Positions 8,709 to 17,271 of a stretch of DNA of 51,249 nucleotides are shown piece by piece. A program made the position numbers and the translations under genes. The DNA comes from Rhodovibrio sp. (GTDB lineage Bacteria > Pseudomonadota > Alphaproteobacteria > Kiloniellales > Rhodovibrionaceae). The stretch lies in contig SKZV01000202.1 in the NCBI GenBank assembly GCA_007127165.1, positions 1 through 51,249 of the forward strand, written 5' to 3'. How positions within the stretch are numbered: position 1 is the first letter of the stretch; each line of letters opens with the position of its first letter. The notes under the pieces were generated by a model, which searched no databases, was not told the DNA's origin, and saw only the letters and a list, made by a program, of their open reading frames with translations.

Positions 8709-8987
8709 ATGCTGTTCATGATCCACTGCGTCGACAAGGACGGCGCGCAGGACCTGCGCGCCGCCAACCGCGAGGCCCATCTCACCTACCTGAAAGGCTT
8801 CGCCGACAAGATCTTTGCGGCTGGGCCGTTGCTGCGCGAGGATGGAGAGGGCATGGCCGGAAGCCTGCTGTTGATGGAGTTTCCAGACCGCGCGGCGGTC
8901 GAGGCCTTCGCGCGCGAGGACCCCTACGCCAAGAGCGGCGTGTTCCAGAGCGTCGAGATCAAGGCATGGAAGAAGGTGCTGCCCTGA
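8709..8987 (+). CDS. YciI-like protein
   Basis: A 92-residue YciI-family protein with a dimeric ferredoxin-like fold. It begins MLFMIHCVDKDGA, with the family His near residue 6, followed by REAHLTYLKGF, GPLLREDGEGMAG and the C-terminal IKAWKKVLP. Members of the family include proteins with a weak hydrolase or dehydrochlorinase-like activity; most have no defined function. Its stop overlaps the start of the EVE-domain gene as TGATG, so the two are translationally coupled. The pairing of YciI with EVE proteins suggests a shared housekeeping role, which is inference. Confidence 0.88.
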   Translation: MLFMIHCVDKDGAQDLRAANREAHLTYLKGFADKIFAAGPLLREDGEGMAGSLLLMEFPDRAAVEAFAREDPYAKSGVFQSVEIKAWKKVLP

Positions 8988-9400
8988 TGGCCTTCTGGCT
9001 GATGAAGTCGGAGCCGGGCACCTGGTCCTGGGACGATCAGGTCGCGGCGGAGACGGCCGAATGGGACGGCGTGCGGAACTACCAGGCGTCGAACAACCTG
9101 AAGGCGATGCGAGTCGGGGATCTCGCGTTCTTTTACCACTCGGTGAACGAGAAGCGCATCGTCGGCATTGTGGAAGTTGTTGGGGAATACTACCCCGACC
9201 CGAGCGATCCGTCGGGGCGCTTCGGTATGGTCGACGTGAAGGCCGTGCGGCCCTTCGTGAAGCCGGTGACGCTGCAACAGATCAAAAGCGATTCACGCCT
9301 GCAGACGTTACCGCTGATCCGGCAGTCGCGCCTTTCGGTGATGGAAATCGACCCCGACTCCTGGCGCATCATCTGCGAGCTTGGGCAAACCGAACCGTAA
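8987..9400 (+). CDS. EVE-domain protein
   Basis: A 137-residue EVE domain, a PUA-like fold related to YTH readers and thought to bind modified nucleic acid bases. The signature MAFWLMKSEPGTWSWDD at the N terminus, WDGVRNYQASNNLKAM near residue 27, the aromatic FFYHS and the terminal SRLSVMEIDPDSWRIIC are strongly typical of the THUMP/EVE group. Start ATG overlaps the upstream yciI stop by one base (TGATG). Whether it reads modified RNA or DNA is unknown. No restriction or modification genes are nearby, so a general translation- or RNA-related role is likelier than defence. Confidence 0.93.
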   Translation: MAFWLMKSEPGTWSWDDQVAAETAEWDGVRNYQASNNLKAMRVGDLAFFYHSVNEKRIVGIVEVVGEYYPDPSDPSGRFGMVDVKAVRPFVKPVTLQQIKSDSRLQTLPLIRQSRLSVMEIDPDSWRIICELGQTEP

Positions 9401-9417
9401 GGCGTAGGCTTCATCGC

Positions 9418-9446
9418 TTGTCTCGCTAAGCCTTCGATTCAATAAT
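9418..9446 (+). promoter_or_regulatory. Candidate sigma-70 promoter of acsA
   Basis: TTGTCT (9418-9423) and AATAAT (9441-9446) are separated by 17 bp and lie just downstream of the EVE gene stop. They would give a leader of roughly 57 nt before ATG 9510. The match is moderate and unproven. Confidence 0.4.
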
Positions 9447-9509
9447 ATGAGTGAGAGAGAACGCCGTTCGAGACGTTCGTTACGTTCATTTGGGAGGGAG
9501 CGCTTCACC

Positions 9510-11468
9510 ATGTCCGAGGTCGAAACCTATCCGGTTCCGGAAGAGATCGCCAAGAATGCCTGGGTCGACGAGCCTGGTTACAACCGGATGTATCAACACT
9601 CGATCGACGATCCCGAAGGCTTTTGGGCCGAGCACGGGAAGCGCATTCACTGGTTCAAACCGTTCACCAAGGTGAAGGACGTCAGCTTCGGCGCGATGGA
9701 CGTCCACATCCGCTGGTTCTACGACGGCACCACGAACGCCTGCTACAACTGCCTGGACCGGCACTTGCCGCACAAGCAGAACGATACGGCATTCATTTGG
9801 GAAGCCGACGATCCGCGTGAGAGCCCCCGCCACATCAGCTTCGGTCAAGCGCATGAAGAGGTCTGCCGCCTGAGTAACGTGCTGAAGAAGCACGGCATCG
9901 AAAAGGGCGACCGCGTGACGATCTACATGCCGATGATCCCCGAGGCGGCTTACGCCATGTTGGCCTGCGCGCGCATCGGGGCGATCCACTCCATCGTCTT
10001 TGGCGGCTTCGCCCCGGACAGCTTGGCCGCGCGCGTCATCGACGCCGACGCGAAGATGATCATCACGTCGGACGAAGGCCTGCGCGGCGGCCGGAAAGTG
10101 CCGCTGAAGAAAAACACCGACGAGGCGGTTGCGAAGTGTCCAAGCGTGCAGTCGGTGCTGGTGGTCAGGCGCACCGGCGGCGCGGTCAAATGGACCGATG
10201 GCCGAGACCACTGGTACCACGAAGAACTGCAGAAGGCTTCCAGCGACTGCCCGGCAGAAGAGATGGACGCGGAGGACCCGCTGTTTATCCTCTACACATC
10301 CGGTTCGACCGGAAAGCCGAAGGGCGTGGTGCACACGACCGGCGGGTACATGGTCTTCGTTTCGATGACGCATCAATACGTCTTCGATTACCATGACGGC
10401 GATGTCTATTGGTGCACAGCCGACGTGGGCTGGGTGACCGGACACAGCTATATCGTGTACGGGCCGCTGGCCAACGGCGCGACGACGCTGATCTTTGAGG
10501 GCGTGCCGAACTACCCCAACGCCTCGCGCCACTGGGAAGTGATCGACAAGCACAAGGTCAATATCTACTACACCGCGCCCACCGCGATCCGCGCCCTGAT
10601 GCGCGAAGGGCAGGAGCCGGTGAAGAAGACGAGCCGCAAAACCCTGCGCATCCTCGGCACGGTGGGCGAACCGATCAACCCGGAGGCGTGGCGCTGGTAT
10701 CACGAGGTGGTGGGCGAGAAGCGCTGCCCCATCGTGGACACCTGGTGGCAAACCGAAACCGGCGGCATCCTGATCTCGCCGCTGCCGGGCGCGACGCCCC
10801 TGAAGCCGGGCTCGGCGACGAACCCCTTCTTCGGCGTAAAGCCTGTCATCGTGGACAGTGACGGTAACCACCTCGAGGGCGCCACCGACGGCAACCTCTG
10901 CATCGCCGACTCCTGGCCGGGTCAGATGCGTACGCTCTACGGCGACCATGAGCGCTTCGTGCAGACTTATTTCTCGACCTACCCCGGCAAGTATTTCACG
11001 GGTGACGGCTGCCGCCGCGACACGGACGGCTACTACTGGATCACCGGTCGCGTGGACGATGTGCTGAACGTCTCCGGCCACCGCATGGGCACGGCCGAGA
11101 TCGAAAGCGCGCTGGTGATGCACGCCAAGGTCGCCGAGGCCGCTGTCGTCGGCTATCCGCACGAACTGAAGGGCCAGGGCATCTATGCCTATGTCACCTT
11201 GAACTCCGGCGAGGAGCCGAGCGAAGCTCTTCGCAAGGAACTCCTGGATATGTGCCGGAAGGAGATCGGCGCGATTGCCAAGCCGGACCTGATTCAGTTC
11301 GCGCCGGGACTGCCGAAGACCCGCTCCGGCAAGATCATGCGGCGGATCCTGCGTAAGATCGCGGAAGACGACTTCTCCAGCCTGGGCGACACCTCCACAC
11401 TGGCCGATCCGGGCGTCGTCGACGACCTGATCGAGAACCGCCAGAACCGGGGCGAAGCGGCGGAATAG
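9510..11468 (+). CDS. acsA: Acetyl-CoA synthetase (AMP-forming)
   Basis: Activates acetate (or propionate) to the acyl-CoA through an acyl-adenylate. The 652-residue protein has the family N-terminal domain ([12 protein letters not shown]), the P-loop-like [15 protein letters not shown], the acetate-pocket motif WWQTETGG, the hinge region [19 protein letters not shown] and the C-terminal acetylation-sensitive lysine in [14 protein letters not shown]. The pocket motif VGWVTGHSY is that of acetyl/propionyl-CoA synthetases. A GGGAGGG ribosome-binding site precedes ATG 9510; an ATG at 9447 opens a longer frame but lacks one. A strong terminator follows at 11504-11535, so the gene is probably monocistronic. 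Confidence 0.96.
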   Translation: MSEVETYPVPEEIAKNAWVDEPGYNRMYQHSIDDPEGFWAEHGKRIHWFKPFTKVKDVSFGAMDVHIRWFYDGTTNACYNCLDRHLPHKQNDTAFIWEADDPRESPRHISFGQAHEEVCRLSNVLKKHGIEKGDRVTIYMPMIPEAAYAMLACARIGAIHSIVFGGFAPDSLAARVIDADAKMIITSDEGLRGGRKVPLKKNTDEAVAKCPSVQSVLVVRRTGGAVKWTDGRDHWYHEELQKASSDCPAEEMDAEDPLFILYTSGSTGKPKGVVHTTGGYMVFVSMTHQYVFDYHDGDVYWCTADVGWVTGHSYIVYGPLANGATTLIFEGVPNYPNASRHWEVIDKHKVNIYYTAPTAIRALMREGQEPVKKTSRKTLRILGTVGEPINPEAWRWYHEVVGEKRCPIVDTWWQTETGGILISPLPGATPLKPGSATNPFFGVKPVIVDSDGNHLEGATDGNLCIADSWPGQMRTLYGDHERFVQTYFSTYPGKYFTGDGCRRDTDGYYWITGRVDDVLNVSGHRMGTAEIESALVMHAKVAEAAVVGYPHELKGQGIYAYVTLNSGEEPSEALRKELLDMCRKEIGAIAKPDLIQFAPGLPKTRSGKIMRRILRKIAEDDFSSLGDTSTLADPGVVDDLIENRQNRGEAAE

Positions 11469-11503
11469 CCAAGGGCTGAGCCTTTTGCTACGGATGACGA
11501 TGG

Positions 11504-11535
11504 GCCGGAGCCGGGCAGGCTCCGGCTCTTCTTTT
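11504..11535 (+). terminator. Rho-independent terminator after acsA
   Basis: A perfect 9-bp stem GCCGGAGCC/GGCTCCGGC (11504-11512 and 11518-11526) with a 5-nt loop is followed directly by TCTTCTTTT. It lies 36 bp past the acsA stop. Confidence 0.9.
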
Positions 11536-11567
11536 AAGGACAACCGCAACCACAAGGAGATCGTGTC

Positions 11568-11903
11568 ATGGGAGAACCGAGGGGCGGCTGGCGGATCACC
11601 GCCCAAGCCGCACGCGCGGCGCAGAACGAGCCGGGCCGCAGCTCCGCCCTTCTCATGGACCACGGTTCGATGAGCGTTCGCTACTACGCGCCGCGCGGCC
11701 ACGATCCGCAGCAACCTCATGAGCAGGACGAACTTTACGTGGTGCTGTCCGGCCACGGCACTTTCCTGCGATGCGGCAACCGCACGCCCTTCGGCCCTGG
11801 CGACGTGCTGTTCGCAGCGGCTGGCGAGGAGCATCGCTTCGAGGAGTTCTCCGACGACTTCGAGACCTGGGTGGTGTTTTACGGCCCAAAGGGCGGCGAA
11901 TGA
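11568..11903 (+). CDS. Small cupin-domain protein
   Basis: A 111-residue single-domain cupin. Cupin motif 1 is seen as PHEQDELYVVLSGHG, with a His-x3-Glu pair that could hold a metal (the usual second His is replaced by Gln or lies at the preceding position), and motif 2 as GPGDVLFAAAGEEHRF, with the final His. Many such proteins bind metals or small ligands, and no reaction can be assigned. It is preceded by AAGGAG and ATG 11568 and follows the acsA terminator, so it has its own promoter or depends on read-through. Downstream lies cheZ, about 100 bp away. Confidence 0.85.
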   Translation: MGEPRGGWRITAQAARAAQNEPGRSSALLMDHGSMSVRYYAPRGHDPQQPHEQDELYVVLSGHGTFLRCGNRTPFGPGDVLFAAAGEEHRFEEFSDDFETWVVFYGPKGGE

Positions 11904-12005
11904 TACGAAATCACGCTTAATGCCAATCGATTTGCCAGCGCTCAATCCTTCGTTAACCGGATTGCAGCCAAGATCGCAAGACTCGGGCGAGTTCAACAAT
12001 GGGCG

Positions 12006-12692
12006 ATGGCGAACAGGATGGCGACAGAGGCAGCGCAGGTGGCGGCGAAGCTCGATGAAATGCAGGAGCGTATGGAGCGCATGGAGCGTTTCATGGCGCA
12101 GCGCTTCGACGAAATTTCCGTTGAAATCAACGCCGCGTCCGAACTGGTCGGGATGAGCGAGAATGGCGTCAAGGAGAGTTTCGGCGAGGTGTTGGAACTC
12201 CTGAGCGCGATCTCCGCCCACGGCAGCGCGCAGTCGCGGGTGCAAGCCGGTGTCGAGCTGGACGCCGTGGTGAAAATCACCGAGGACGCCGCGAACCGTA
12301 TCCTCGACGCCGCCGACCGCATCGGCGGACGCCTGGACGAGCCGGAGCTTTGGAACGACGGCGTGCAGCGCGCCGACGCCATCGCCGGAACGATGGACGA
12401 TGTGCAGGAGATCCTGATGGCCTGCGCCTTTCAGGACATCACCGGCCAGCGCATCGAGCGCACCTTGAAGAACCTGCAACTTATCGAGGCGCGCCTGACC
12501 AGCACGCTGTCGAAGTTCGGCATCAATCCGGCGGATTACCAGGAGGGAGCCCAGGCACGGCTTGCACCCGGAACCAGCCAGAATGAGATCGATGGGCTGT
12601 TCGACGGGTCCAGCGACGGATTTGGCAGCGACGGGGCCGAGGCGGGCGGCGACGCCGATCAGGACAGCATCGACGCGATGTTCGACAAGTAA
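12006..12692 (+). CDS. cheZ: CheZ-like protein phosphatase
   Basis: A 228-residue CheZ homologue that would dephosphorylate CheY-P. The active-site segment CAFQDITGQRIERTL carries Asp144 and Gln148, matching the catalytic Asp/Gln pair of enterobacterial CheZ (Asp143, Gln147). The protein is helical, with a coiled-coil N terminus rich in Met, Glu and Arg (residues 10-40). The C-terminal tail is a flexible Gly/Asp linker with two related acidic peptides, NEIDGLFD (193-200) and DSIDAMFD (220-227); in CheZ the C-terminal peptide binds CheY. No other chemotaxis or flagellar genes are in the window. The gene converges on the cytochrome c gene. Confidence 0.88.
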   Translation: MANRMATEAAQVAAKLDEMQERMERMERFMAQRFDEISVEINAASELVGMSENGVKESFGEVLELLSAISAHGSAQSRVQAGVELDAVVKITEDAANRILDAADRIGGRLDEPELWNDGVQRADAIAGTMDDVQEILMACAFQDITGQRIERTLKNLQLIEARLTSTLSKFGINPADYQEGAQARLAPGTSQNEIDGLFDGSSDGFGSDGAEAGGDADQDSIDAMFDK

Positions 12693-12728
12693 GATACCGC
12701 GCTTAGCCCCGCGCCCGTGGCGTCTGCT

Positions 12729-13205
12729 CTACTCCCGCGCCCGCGCGTTAATCTCGGCCTGCCGCTGGCGCTTGTCTTCGGGCCACTCCGCCTTCAGATA
12801 GGCGAGAACTGCGCGCATCTCCGCCTCCGAAAGGCGGCCGCCAAAGCCTTTCATGTCGCTCCTGTAGCCTTCAGGCGCGAAGGGCTCGATGCCCTGCTCG
12901 ATGATCGCCAACAGTTCATCGTCCGGGTGGTGCCAGGTGTGCCCGCTCCCGTCCAGCGGCGGGGCCGGGAGCTTGCCGTCCTCGCCGCGCTCGCGCCAGT
13001 TCTCCTGCCCCTCGCGGTCGTCACCGTGACACGCCGCGCAGTTCTGGGAATAGACCGCCTCCCCCAGCGCCAGAGTCTCCGGCCCGACCGCCGCGCTCTC
13101 GCGTTCGCCTCCGACAGGCGACCAAGGTGCGGGGGCTCCGATCATCAGCCAGCCGCCAAGGAGGATCATTACCATGACCGTGGAGATTAGGGCCGTCTGC
13201 CGCAT
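12729..13205 (-). CDS. Membrane-anchored c-type cytochrome
   Basis: A 158-residue mono-haem cytochrome c. An N-terminal membrane helix (about residues 5-25) keeps it at the periplasmic face of the inner membrane. The haem motif is CAACH near residue 58, followed by WHHPDDELLAIIEQGI and the distal ligand Met in DMKGFGGRLSEAEM, and it ends in the class I helix MRAVLAYLKAEWP. It resembles the cytochromes annotated as electron carriers or accessory cytochromes. ATG 13205 is chosen because GGAG lies about ten bases upstream; ATG 13220 is also open. It lies next to a lipoprotein gene on the same strand, 80 bp downstream of it. Confidence 0.9.
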   Translation of the reverse strand: MRQTALISTVMVMILLGGWLMIGAPAPWSPVGGERESAAVGPETLALGEAVYSQNCAACHGDDREGQENWRERGEDGKLPAPPLDGSGHTWHHPDDELLAIIEQGIEPFAPEGYRSDMKGFGGRLSEAEMRAVLAYLKAEWPEDKRQRQAEINARARE

Positions 13206-13285
13206 GCCAACGCGCTCCACCTACGAATCGCCAAGGCGTTCCGGATAGACGTTCCTGCTGCTGGAAGGTCAACGCTTGTTTGGCT

Positions 13286-13855
13286 TCAGTTACTTGCTTC
13301 TGCTAATTGTTCCGGTCGCGCAAAAAAGATCGTTACGGTCCCGATACGAAAACCCCAGCGGCTGACGTCCGCCCGATTGATCAGCACGCCGCCCGGCTGC
13401 AGGAACATCCAATCGTCGAAGGTGACGCGCCAGATGCTGTCGCCGACCTTCATGTCCATCTGATACGTCCAGTGCAGCGCATTCCCCGCGACCTCGCCTT
13501 CGGCGACGCCGATCACGTCGTCGGCGGTGCCTTCGTAGCGGCCACCGGGCCGCTTCTGGATGGTCCAGACGCGCCGGTCGGTCTCCCCGTCGGCATAGTA
13601 AAAATCCTCATCGAGCACCAGGGTCTGCGTTTCAGCATCCCAGGACCCGTCGATCTCAACCCTGAATTCCCGGCGGAGCGTGCCGAAACGGTCATGGAAC
13701 ACGCCCCATGCCTCGGTCTCTCCGGCAAAGAACGTTTCGAGTTCCAGTTCAGGCTCACGGTCCTCGAAGTCGGCGATCTGCGCGCCGCCACAGGCCGCCA
13801 GAACGAACGCGGCCAAGCACGAAAAAGCAACGGCACGCCAGGACGCGCAGCGCAT
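13286..13855 (-). CDS. DUF3833-type lipoprotein
   Basis: A 189-residue exported protein with a lipobox: a hydrophobic signal of about 20 residues ends LAACGG, so Cys21 is the probable lipidated residue. The body is a beta-rich domain (PELELETFFAGETEAWGVF, DFYYADGETDRRVW, YQMDMKVGDS, FDDWMFLQPGG) that matches the DUF3833 family in style and length. The family has no established function; members occur in alpha- and gammaproteobacteria. It lies upstream of the cytochrome c gene on the same strand, with an 80-bp gap, so cotranscription is possible. Confidence 0.82.
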   Translation of the reverse strand: MRCASWRAVAFSCLAAFVLAACGGAQIADFEDREPELELETFFAGETEAWGVFHDRFGTLRREFRVEIDGSWDAETQTLVLDEDFYYADGETDRRVWTIQKRPGGRYEGTADDVIGVAEGEVAGNALHWTYQMDMKVGDSIWRVTFDDWMFLQPGGVLINRADVSRWGFRIGTVTIFFARPEQLAEASN

Positions 13856-13924
13856 GATTTCCTCCGGGAGCGTAACGGTTATCTAGCGATACGCCCTCTG
13901 GAGACCGTTGGATCATACCGGCCG

Positions 13925-14443
13925 CTAACCTGAAACCTCGCACCACCCTTCCCGCCGGCCGCCGCCATAGGGCCGAGCGTGACCGGCCCTCAGCAGCGCG
14001 ACGCCGAGATCGCGCCCGTCCTGCGCCGCAACATCCGCAACGACCCGACCCGCGTACTTGCCGTAACGGACACTGCTAAGCTGTACGCGCACGGGCAAGT
14101 CGCCGCTCGCCCCCAGCCATTGCTCGACGAAAGCCCGCGCGGCCAGTGCTTTTTCTCGTTCCTCGGAACAGCGCGCACGCAACTCGGGTGCGTCCACTGC
14201 GGCGAGACGTACATGCGTCGTCACGACTTGACCGACCCAGACCGCGGCGCGCACCTCGATCGTGTCGCCGTCGATCACCCGCAGGACCTGAGCCGCGACC
14301 GGGCCGGGTACGACGGACGCGAAATCTGAAGCAACGGCTGGGCCTCCGCTCCCGAAAAGAACAGCGGCCAAGGCCATCATCCCAGCCCTTCCCGGTCCTC
14401 GCAACCCGCCGCTCCCCCTGTCTCGACGAACAGGAGAATGCAT
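13925..14443 (-). CDS. Exported thermonuclease-like (SNase) protein
   Basis: A staphylococcal-nuclease-type domain behind a signal peptide. The motif VIDGDTIEVRAAVW starts the fold, THVRLAAVDAPELRARC carries the catalytic Arg, and the Tyr-Gly-Lys in SVRYGKYAGRVVAD supplies the second cluster. The expected Asp, Asp and Arg catalytic positions are visible. The domain is short, about 115 residues. The mature protein is secreted or periplasmic and would cut DNA or RNA; many bacterial homologues have unknown targets. Start is uncertain: ATG 14443 gives a longer n-region, ATG 14380 has AAGGG upstream and still leaves a short signal peptide. Confidence 0.85.
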   Translation of the reverse strand: MHSPVRRDRGSGGLRGPGRAGMMALAAVLFGSGGPAVASDFASVVPGPVAAQVLRVIDGDTIEVRAAVWVGQVVTTHVRLAAVDAPELRARCSEEREKALAARAFVEQWLGASGDLPVRVQLSSVRYGKYAGRVVADVAAQDGRDLGVALLRAGHARPYGGGRREGWCEVSG

Positions 14444-14525
14444 CGCTGGGTAGATAATATCAAGCGCCTTTACACGCTTTAGGTTTAGGATGTAGCTACC
14501 GAGGCCGGTTTTCCGGTATTCGGTT

Positions 14526-14750
14526 TTAGAAGTCGAAGCACCGCCCGCCGCGCTCCCAATCGCCGTAGCGGGTAGGCTCCGGGCCTTCCGGGCCGCCGAT
14601 TTCCTTCGGGCGTGCGCCTTCGGCATCCTTACTCGCCGCTGCTAGCTCGGGCGGTGCCGCCTGTGCCGCTGCGGGCGTTTGCGTCTCCGGCTTCGCCTGC
14701 GGCTTGGGCTTCGCAGGCTTCGGAGCGAAACTCTTGAATAGCTTTACCAT
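14526..14750 (-). CDS. Succinate dehydrogenase assembly factor 4 homologue (DUF1674)
   Basis: A 74-residue protein with a Lys/Pro/Ala-rich N terminus and the conserved C-terminal block EIGGPEGPEPTRYGDWERGG ending in Asp-Phe. This tail is the hallmark of DUF1674/SdhAF4 proteins, which in mitochondria bind flavinated SdhA and help its assembly into complex II. The bacterial role is inferred from homology. ATG 14750 has AGAGG upstream. No sdh genes lie nearby. Confidence 0.85.
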   Translation of the reverse strand: MVKLFKSFAPKPAKPKPQAKPETQTPAAAQAAPPELAAASKDAEGARPKEIGGPEGPEPTRYGDWERGGRCFDF

Positions 14751-14890
14751 GATGCCTCTAGAATTAGCGCCGCGCGCCCGGCGGGGCAAGGGGGCGCATC
14801 TTGAAGCCGTTCCACACTTCAACCAGATACTACGTCAACATCTTGCGGGTACGCCCGAGGATAGGCCGGTATGATGGAGGTACACCGTCT

Positions 14891-15784
14891 ATGAACACCT
14901 TGCGCACCTTTGCGCTGCTTGCGGCCATGACCGCAATCTTCCTATTCGCAGGCTTTCTCGTGGCGGGCGAGCTCGGCGTCATCATCGCGTTTGTCCTGGC
15001 CCTCGGGATAAACCTTTTCAGCTACTGGAACTCCGACAAGATCGTGCTGCGCATGCACAGCGCTCGCGAGGTCGATCGACGGGGCGCACCGGAGCTTTAC
15101 GGCATCTGCGAACAATTGGCGCAGAACGCCGGGCTTCCCATGCCGAAGGTCTACATCATCGACCAGGAGCAACCGAACGCTTTCGCCACCGGCCGCAACC
15201 CCGAAAACGCGGCGATCGCGGCGACCAGCGGCCTGCTGCGCCGCCTATCGCACGAGGAGATTGCCGCCGTCATGGCGCACGAGCTGGCGCACGTGAAGAA
15301 CCGCGACACCCTGACGATGACGATCACCGCGACTCTGGCCGGTGCGGTTTCCATGATCGCCAATATGGCGATGTTCGCCGGGATGTTCGGCGGCGGCAAC
15401 CGCAACCCGCTGGGGCTTGTCGGCGTGTTGCTGGTCGCGATTCTTGCGCCGCTGGCGGCGGCGATGGTGCAGATGGCGATCAGCCGGACGCGCGAATACG
15501 AGGCCGACAAGCTGGGCGCGGAGATATGCGGGCAGCCGCTCTGGCTCGCGTCCGCCCTGCAGAAAATTCAGTCGTTCGCGCGGCGCACCGAAAACGAAGC
15601 GGCCGAGAGGAACCCCGCAACCGCCCACATGTTCATCATCAACCCGTTGAGCGGGAAGAACTACGACAACCTGTTTTCCACCCACCCGAAGACCGAGGAA
15701 CGCATTTCACGTCTGCAGGCCTTGGCGCAGGAATGGGGGCGGGGCGGTTCCGTGGGCGCAGGTCGGGCCAGCCCCTGGGGCTAA
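14891..15784 (+). CDS. htpX: Membrane zinc metalloprotease HtpX
   Basis: A 297-residue M48-family membrane protease that degrades misfolded membrane proteins together with FtsH. Two helices at the N terminus (about 5-22 and 28-46) precede the active site [14 protein letters not shown], an HEXXH motif. Two more hydrophobic segments follow (about 150-200), and the third zinc ligand is Glu in [14 protein letters not shown]. The C-terminal [15 protein letters not shown] is typical of HtpX. GGAGG lies nine bases before ATG 14891. It ends 29 bp from a convergent unknown gene. Confidence 0.96.
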   Translation: MNTLRTFALLAAMTAIFLFAGFLVAGELGVIIAFVLALGINLFSYWNSDKIVLRMHSAREVDRRGAPELYGICEQLAQNAGLPMPKVYIIDQEQPNAFATGRNPENAAIAATSGLLRRLSHEEIAAVMAHELAHVKNRDTLTMTITATLAGAVSMIANMAMFAGMFGGGNRNPLGLVGVLLVAILAPLAAAMVQMAISRTREYEADKLGAEICGQPLWLASALQKIQSFARRTENEAAERNPATAHMFIINPLSGKNYDNLFSTHPKTEERISRLQALAQEWGRGGSVGAGRASPWG

Positions 15785-15813
15785 AAGGCCGCCGACGCAT
15801 CAGGAAAACGGGC

Positions 15814-16344
15814 TCACTCGAAGCGGTGCTCGTCCTGCCAGACGTCGGTGGGATCGTTACTGACGCCCTCGACCTTGACGTGCCCCGCCCGCAGCTCCGC
15901 GAGCAACATGCGAAGACCGGAATCTAGCGCCTCATGGCGCTCGCGCTCGGCTTCCAGCATTTTGATCGCGCCGGAATCCGGAAGGCTATCGCCGTTTCCG
16001 AGATCCAAGGTGGCGGCAATGTAGCGGGCCTTGGACTTGGCTGTCTTGTCGACCAACGCCTGGACTTCCGACGGGGACACGCTCACCAGCGTCTGGCGAA
16101 TCTGCGCCTCGTCGCTGCGCCGAATCATAGTTTCAAGCCCGCGAAGATAATCGCGCAGGCGCATCTCGCCGGTTTCACGCCGGACGCTGGGACGGGAAAG
16201 GCGGGCTTCCGGCACATCCTCGCTCGCGCCGAACCCGTTGAGGACCAGGGACTTCAGCCGCGCACCGGCGCCGCCACCGGAGTCCTTGCCCTGCTTTCCG
16301 CCGCCATTGTTGCGGTCGATCTGGAACAAAGTCGCTACACTCAT
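15814..16344 (-). CDS. Conserved-looking protein of unknown function
   Basis: A 176-residue soluble protein I do not recognise. The N terminus is a low-complexity Gly/Lys stretch (residues 14-28). The remainder is predicted to be mostly helical: RLRDYLRGLETMIRR, SPSEVQALVDKTAKSKARY and KMLEAERERHEALD. No signal peptide or membrane segment is visible. GGGAGGG precedes ATG 16344 by about eleven bases, so translation is credible. It converges on htpX and diverges from the tyrosine phosphatase gene over a 318-bp spacer. Codon use looks like that of the neighbouring genes. Confidence 0.7.
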   Translation of the reverse strand: MSVATLFQIDRNNGGGKQGKDSGGGAGARLKSLVLNGFGASEDVPEARLSRPSVRRETGEMRLRDYLRGLETMIRRSDEAQIRQTLVSVSPSEVQALVDKTAKSKARYIAATLDLGNGDSLPDSGAIKMLEAERERHEALDSGLRMLLAELRAGHVKVEGVSNDPTDVWQDEHRFE

Positions 16345-16662
16345 CGACACAGACCCTCCCTTCACCGAAAAAGACACCGCCCGGCAGGCGGTACTGACTT
16401 CGAAGTTCCAGAAGCAAGCACCGTGCCAACTCACGAACCGCAGTTTTTCTGCAGGTTGGCCGCTGCTCGACTTGGCTCGGCTCGGCAGAGTTCACCGGGC
16501 AGGGCGGCAGGGCCTGCCGGGCGGCACAACCGCAGCGTTTCGACAGGGCGGTTGGCTCGGGCGCTTCAGTTCGTCTAAGCGCCGGCGCCTCGCCCCCTGG
16601 GCATGGGGCTCATGCATCCCTATCTTTAATGAATAGGGGTAGTTCGAACCGGGCGAATCGGC
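16345..16662. other. Divergent intergenic spacer, 318 bp
   Basis: No open frame with a credible start is present. The only structure noted is a short dyad CCCTAT/ATAGGG (16618-16623 and 16633-16638) about 25 bp before the phosphatase start. The spacer must hold the two divergent promoters, but no convincing -35/-10 pair was identified. Confidence 0.5.
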
Positions 16663-17253
16663 ATGCAGGAGACGAACAAGACAAAAAGCGGCGAAATATA
16701 CGCCAGCTATCGCCTCACAATCTGCGGGCTGGACGAGTTGCTGAGCCAGCGCAGCACACGGGTTACCCATGTTCTGTCGATCCTCGATCCGGGAATGCCA
16801 CAGCCGGAGATCGTGCGGCACTACAAGATGCTTCGCGATCACCAGATGCTGCATTTCCACGACATAGCGCAGCCGATGGCGGGAGCGCAGGCACCCTCGC
16901 GCGGGCATGTCGCGCGACTGCTGGCTTATGGCGACGAAATCGTGAGCACGCTCGGGGCGGAGGATCATCTGCTGATCCATTGCCATGCCGGAATTTCGCG
17001 CTCCACGGCGGCGGCCACGATTCTACTGGCGCAGCACCATCCCGGACGTGAGGAGCAGGCGCTGCAACGGGTCGTCCAAAGCCGGCCCGTGGCGATTCCC
17101 AACGTGCGGATGATCGCCTACGCGGATGCGCTGCTGGAACGCGATGGCGCCTTGATCGCCGCACTGGAAAACCTGCGGCGCGGGCGTCTTCGCGGCGATG
17201 AAGCTTCGCCGTCTTGGTTGCAGGTCCTAAGCCGGGGCTTGCGCGGGCGATAG
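16663..17253 (+). CDS. Protein-tyrosine-phosphatase-like protein
   Basis: A 196-residue cysteine-based phosphatase. The catalytic P-loop HCHAGISRS, near residues 107-115, fits C-x5-R exactly (Cys108, Arg114), and the downstream helix STAAATILLAQ is typical. It is in the size class of the short bacterial tyrosine phosphatases. The N-terminal half lacks recognisable regulatory domains, and no signal peptide is seen, so it is probably cytoplasmic. Substrate is unknown. It ends 18 bp from a convergent YihY gene. Confidence 0.88.
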   Translation: MQETNKTKSGEIYASYRLTICGLDELLSQRSTRVTHVLSILDPGMPQPEIVRHYKMLRDHQMLHFHDIAQPMAGAQAPSRGHVARLLAYGDEIVSTLGAEDHLLIHCHAGISRSTAAATILLAQHHPGREEQALQRVVQSRPVAIPNVRMIAYADALLERDGALIAALENLRRGRLRGDEASPSWLQVLSRGLRGR

Positions 17254-17271
17254 AGCGCCGGGACCGTACCG

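Noticed and set aside
9486-12479. A 997-codon open frame on the minus strand opposite acsA, the cupin gene and cheZ
   Set aside because: It spans three well-supported plus-strand genes and a strong terminator, shows no domain, and its composition is that of an antisense shadow in GC-rich DNA.
16618-16638. Short dyad CCCTAT/ATAGGG before the phosphatase gene as operator or terminator
   Set aside because: Only six base pairs with a 9-nt loop in AT-rich sequence; too weak to call.
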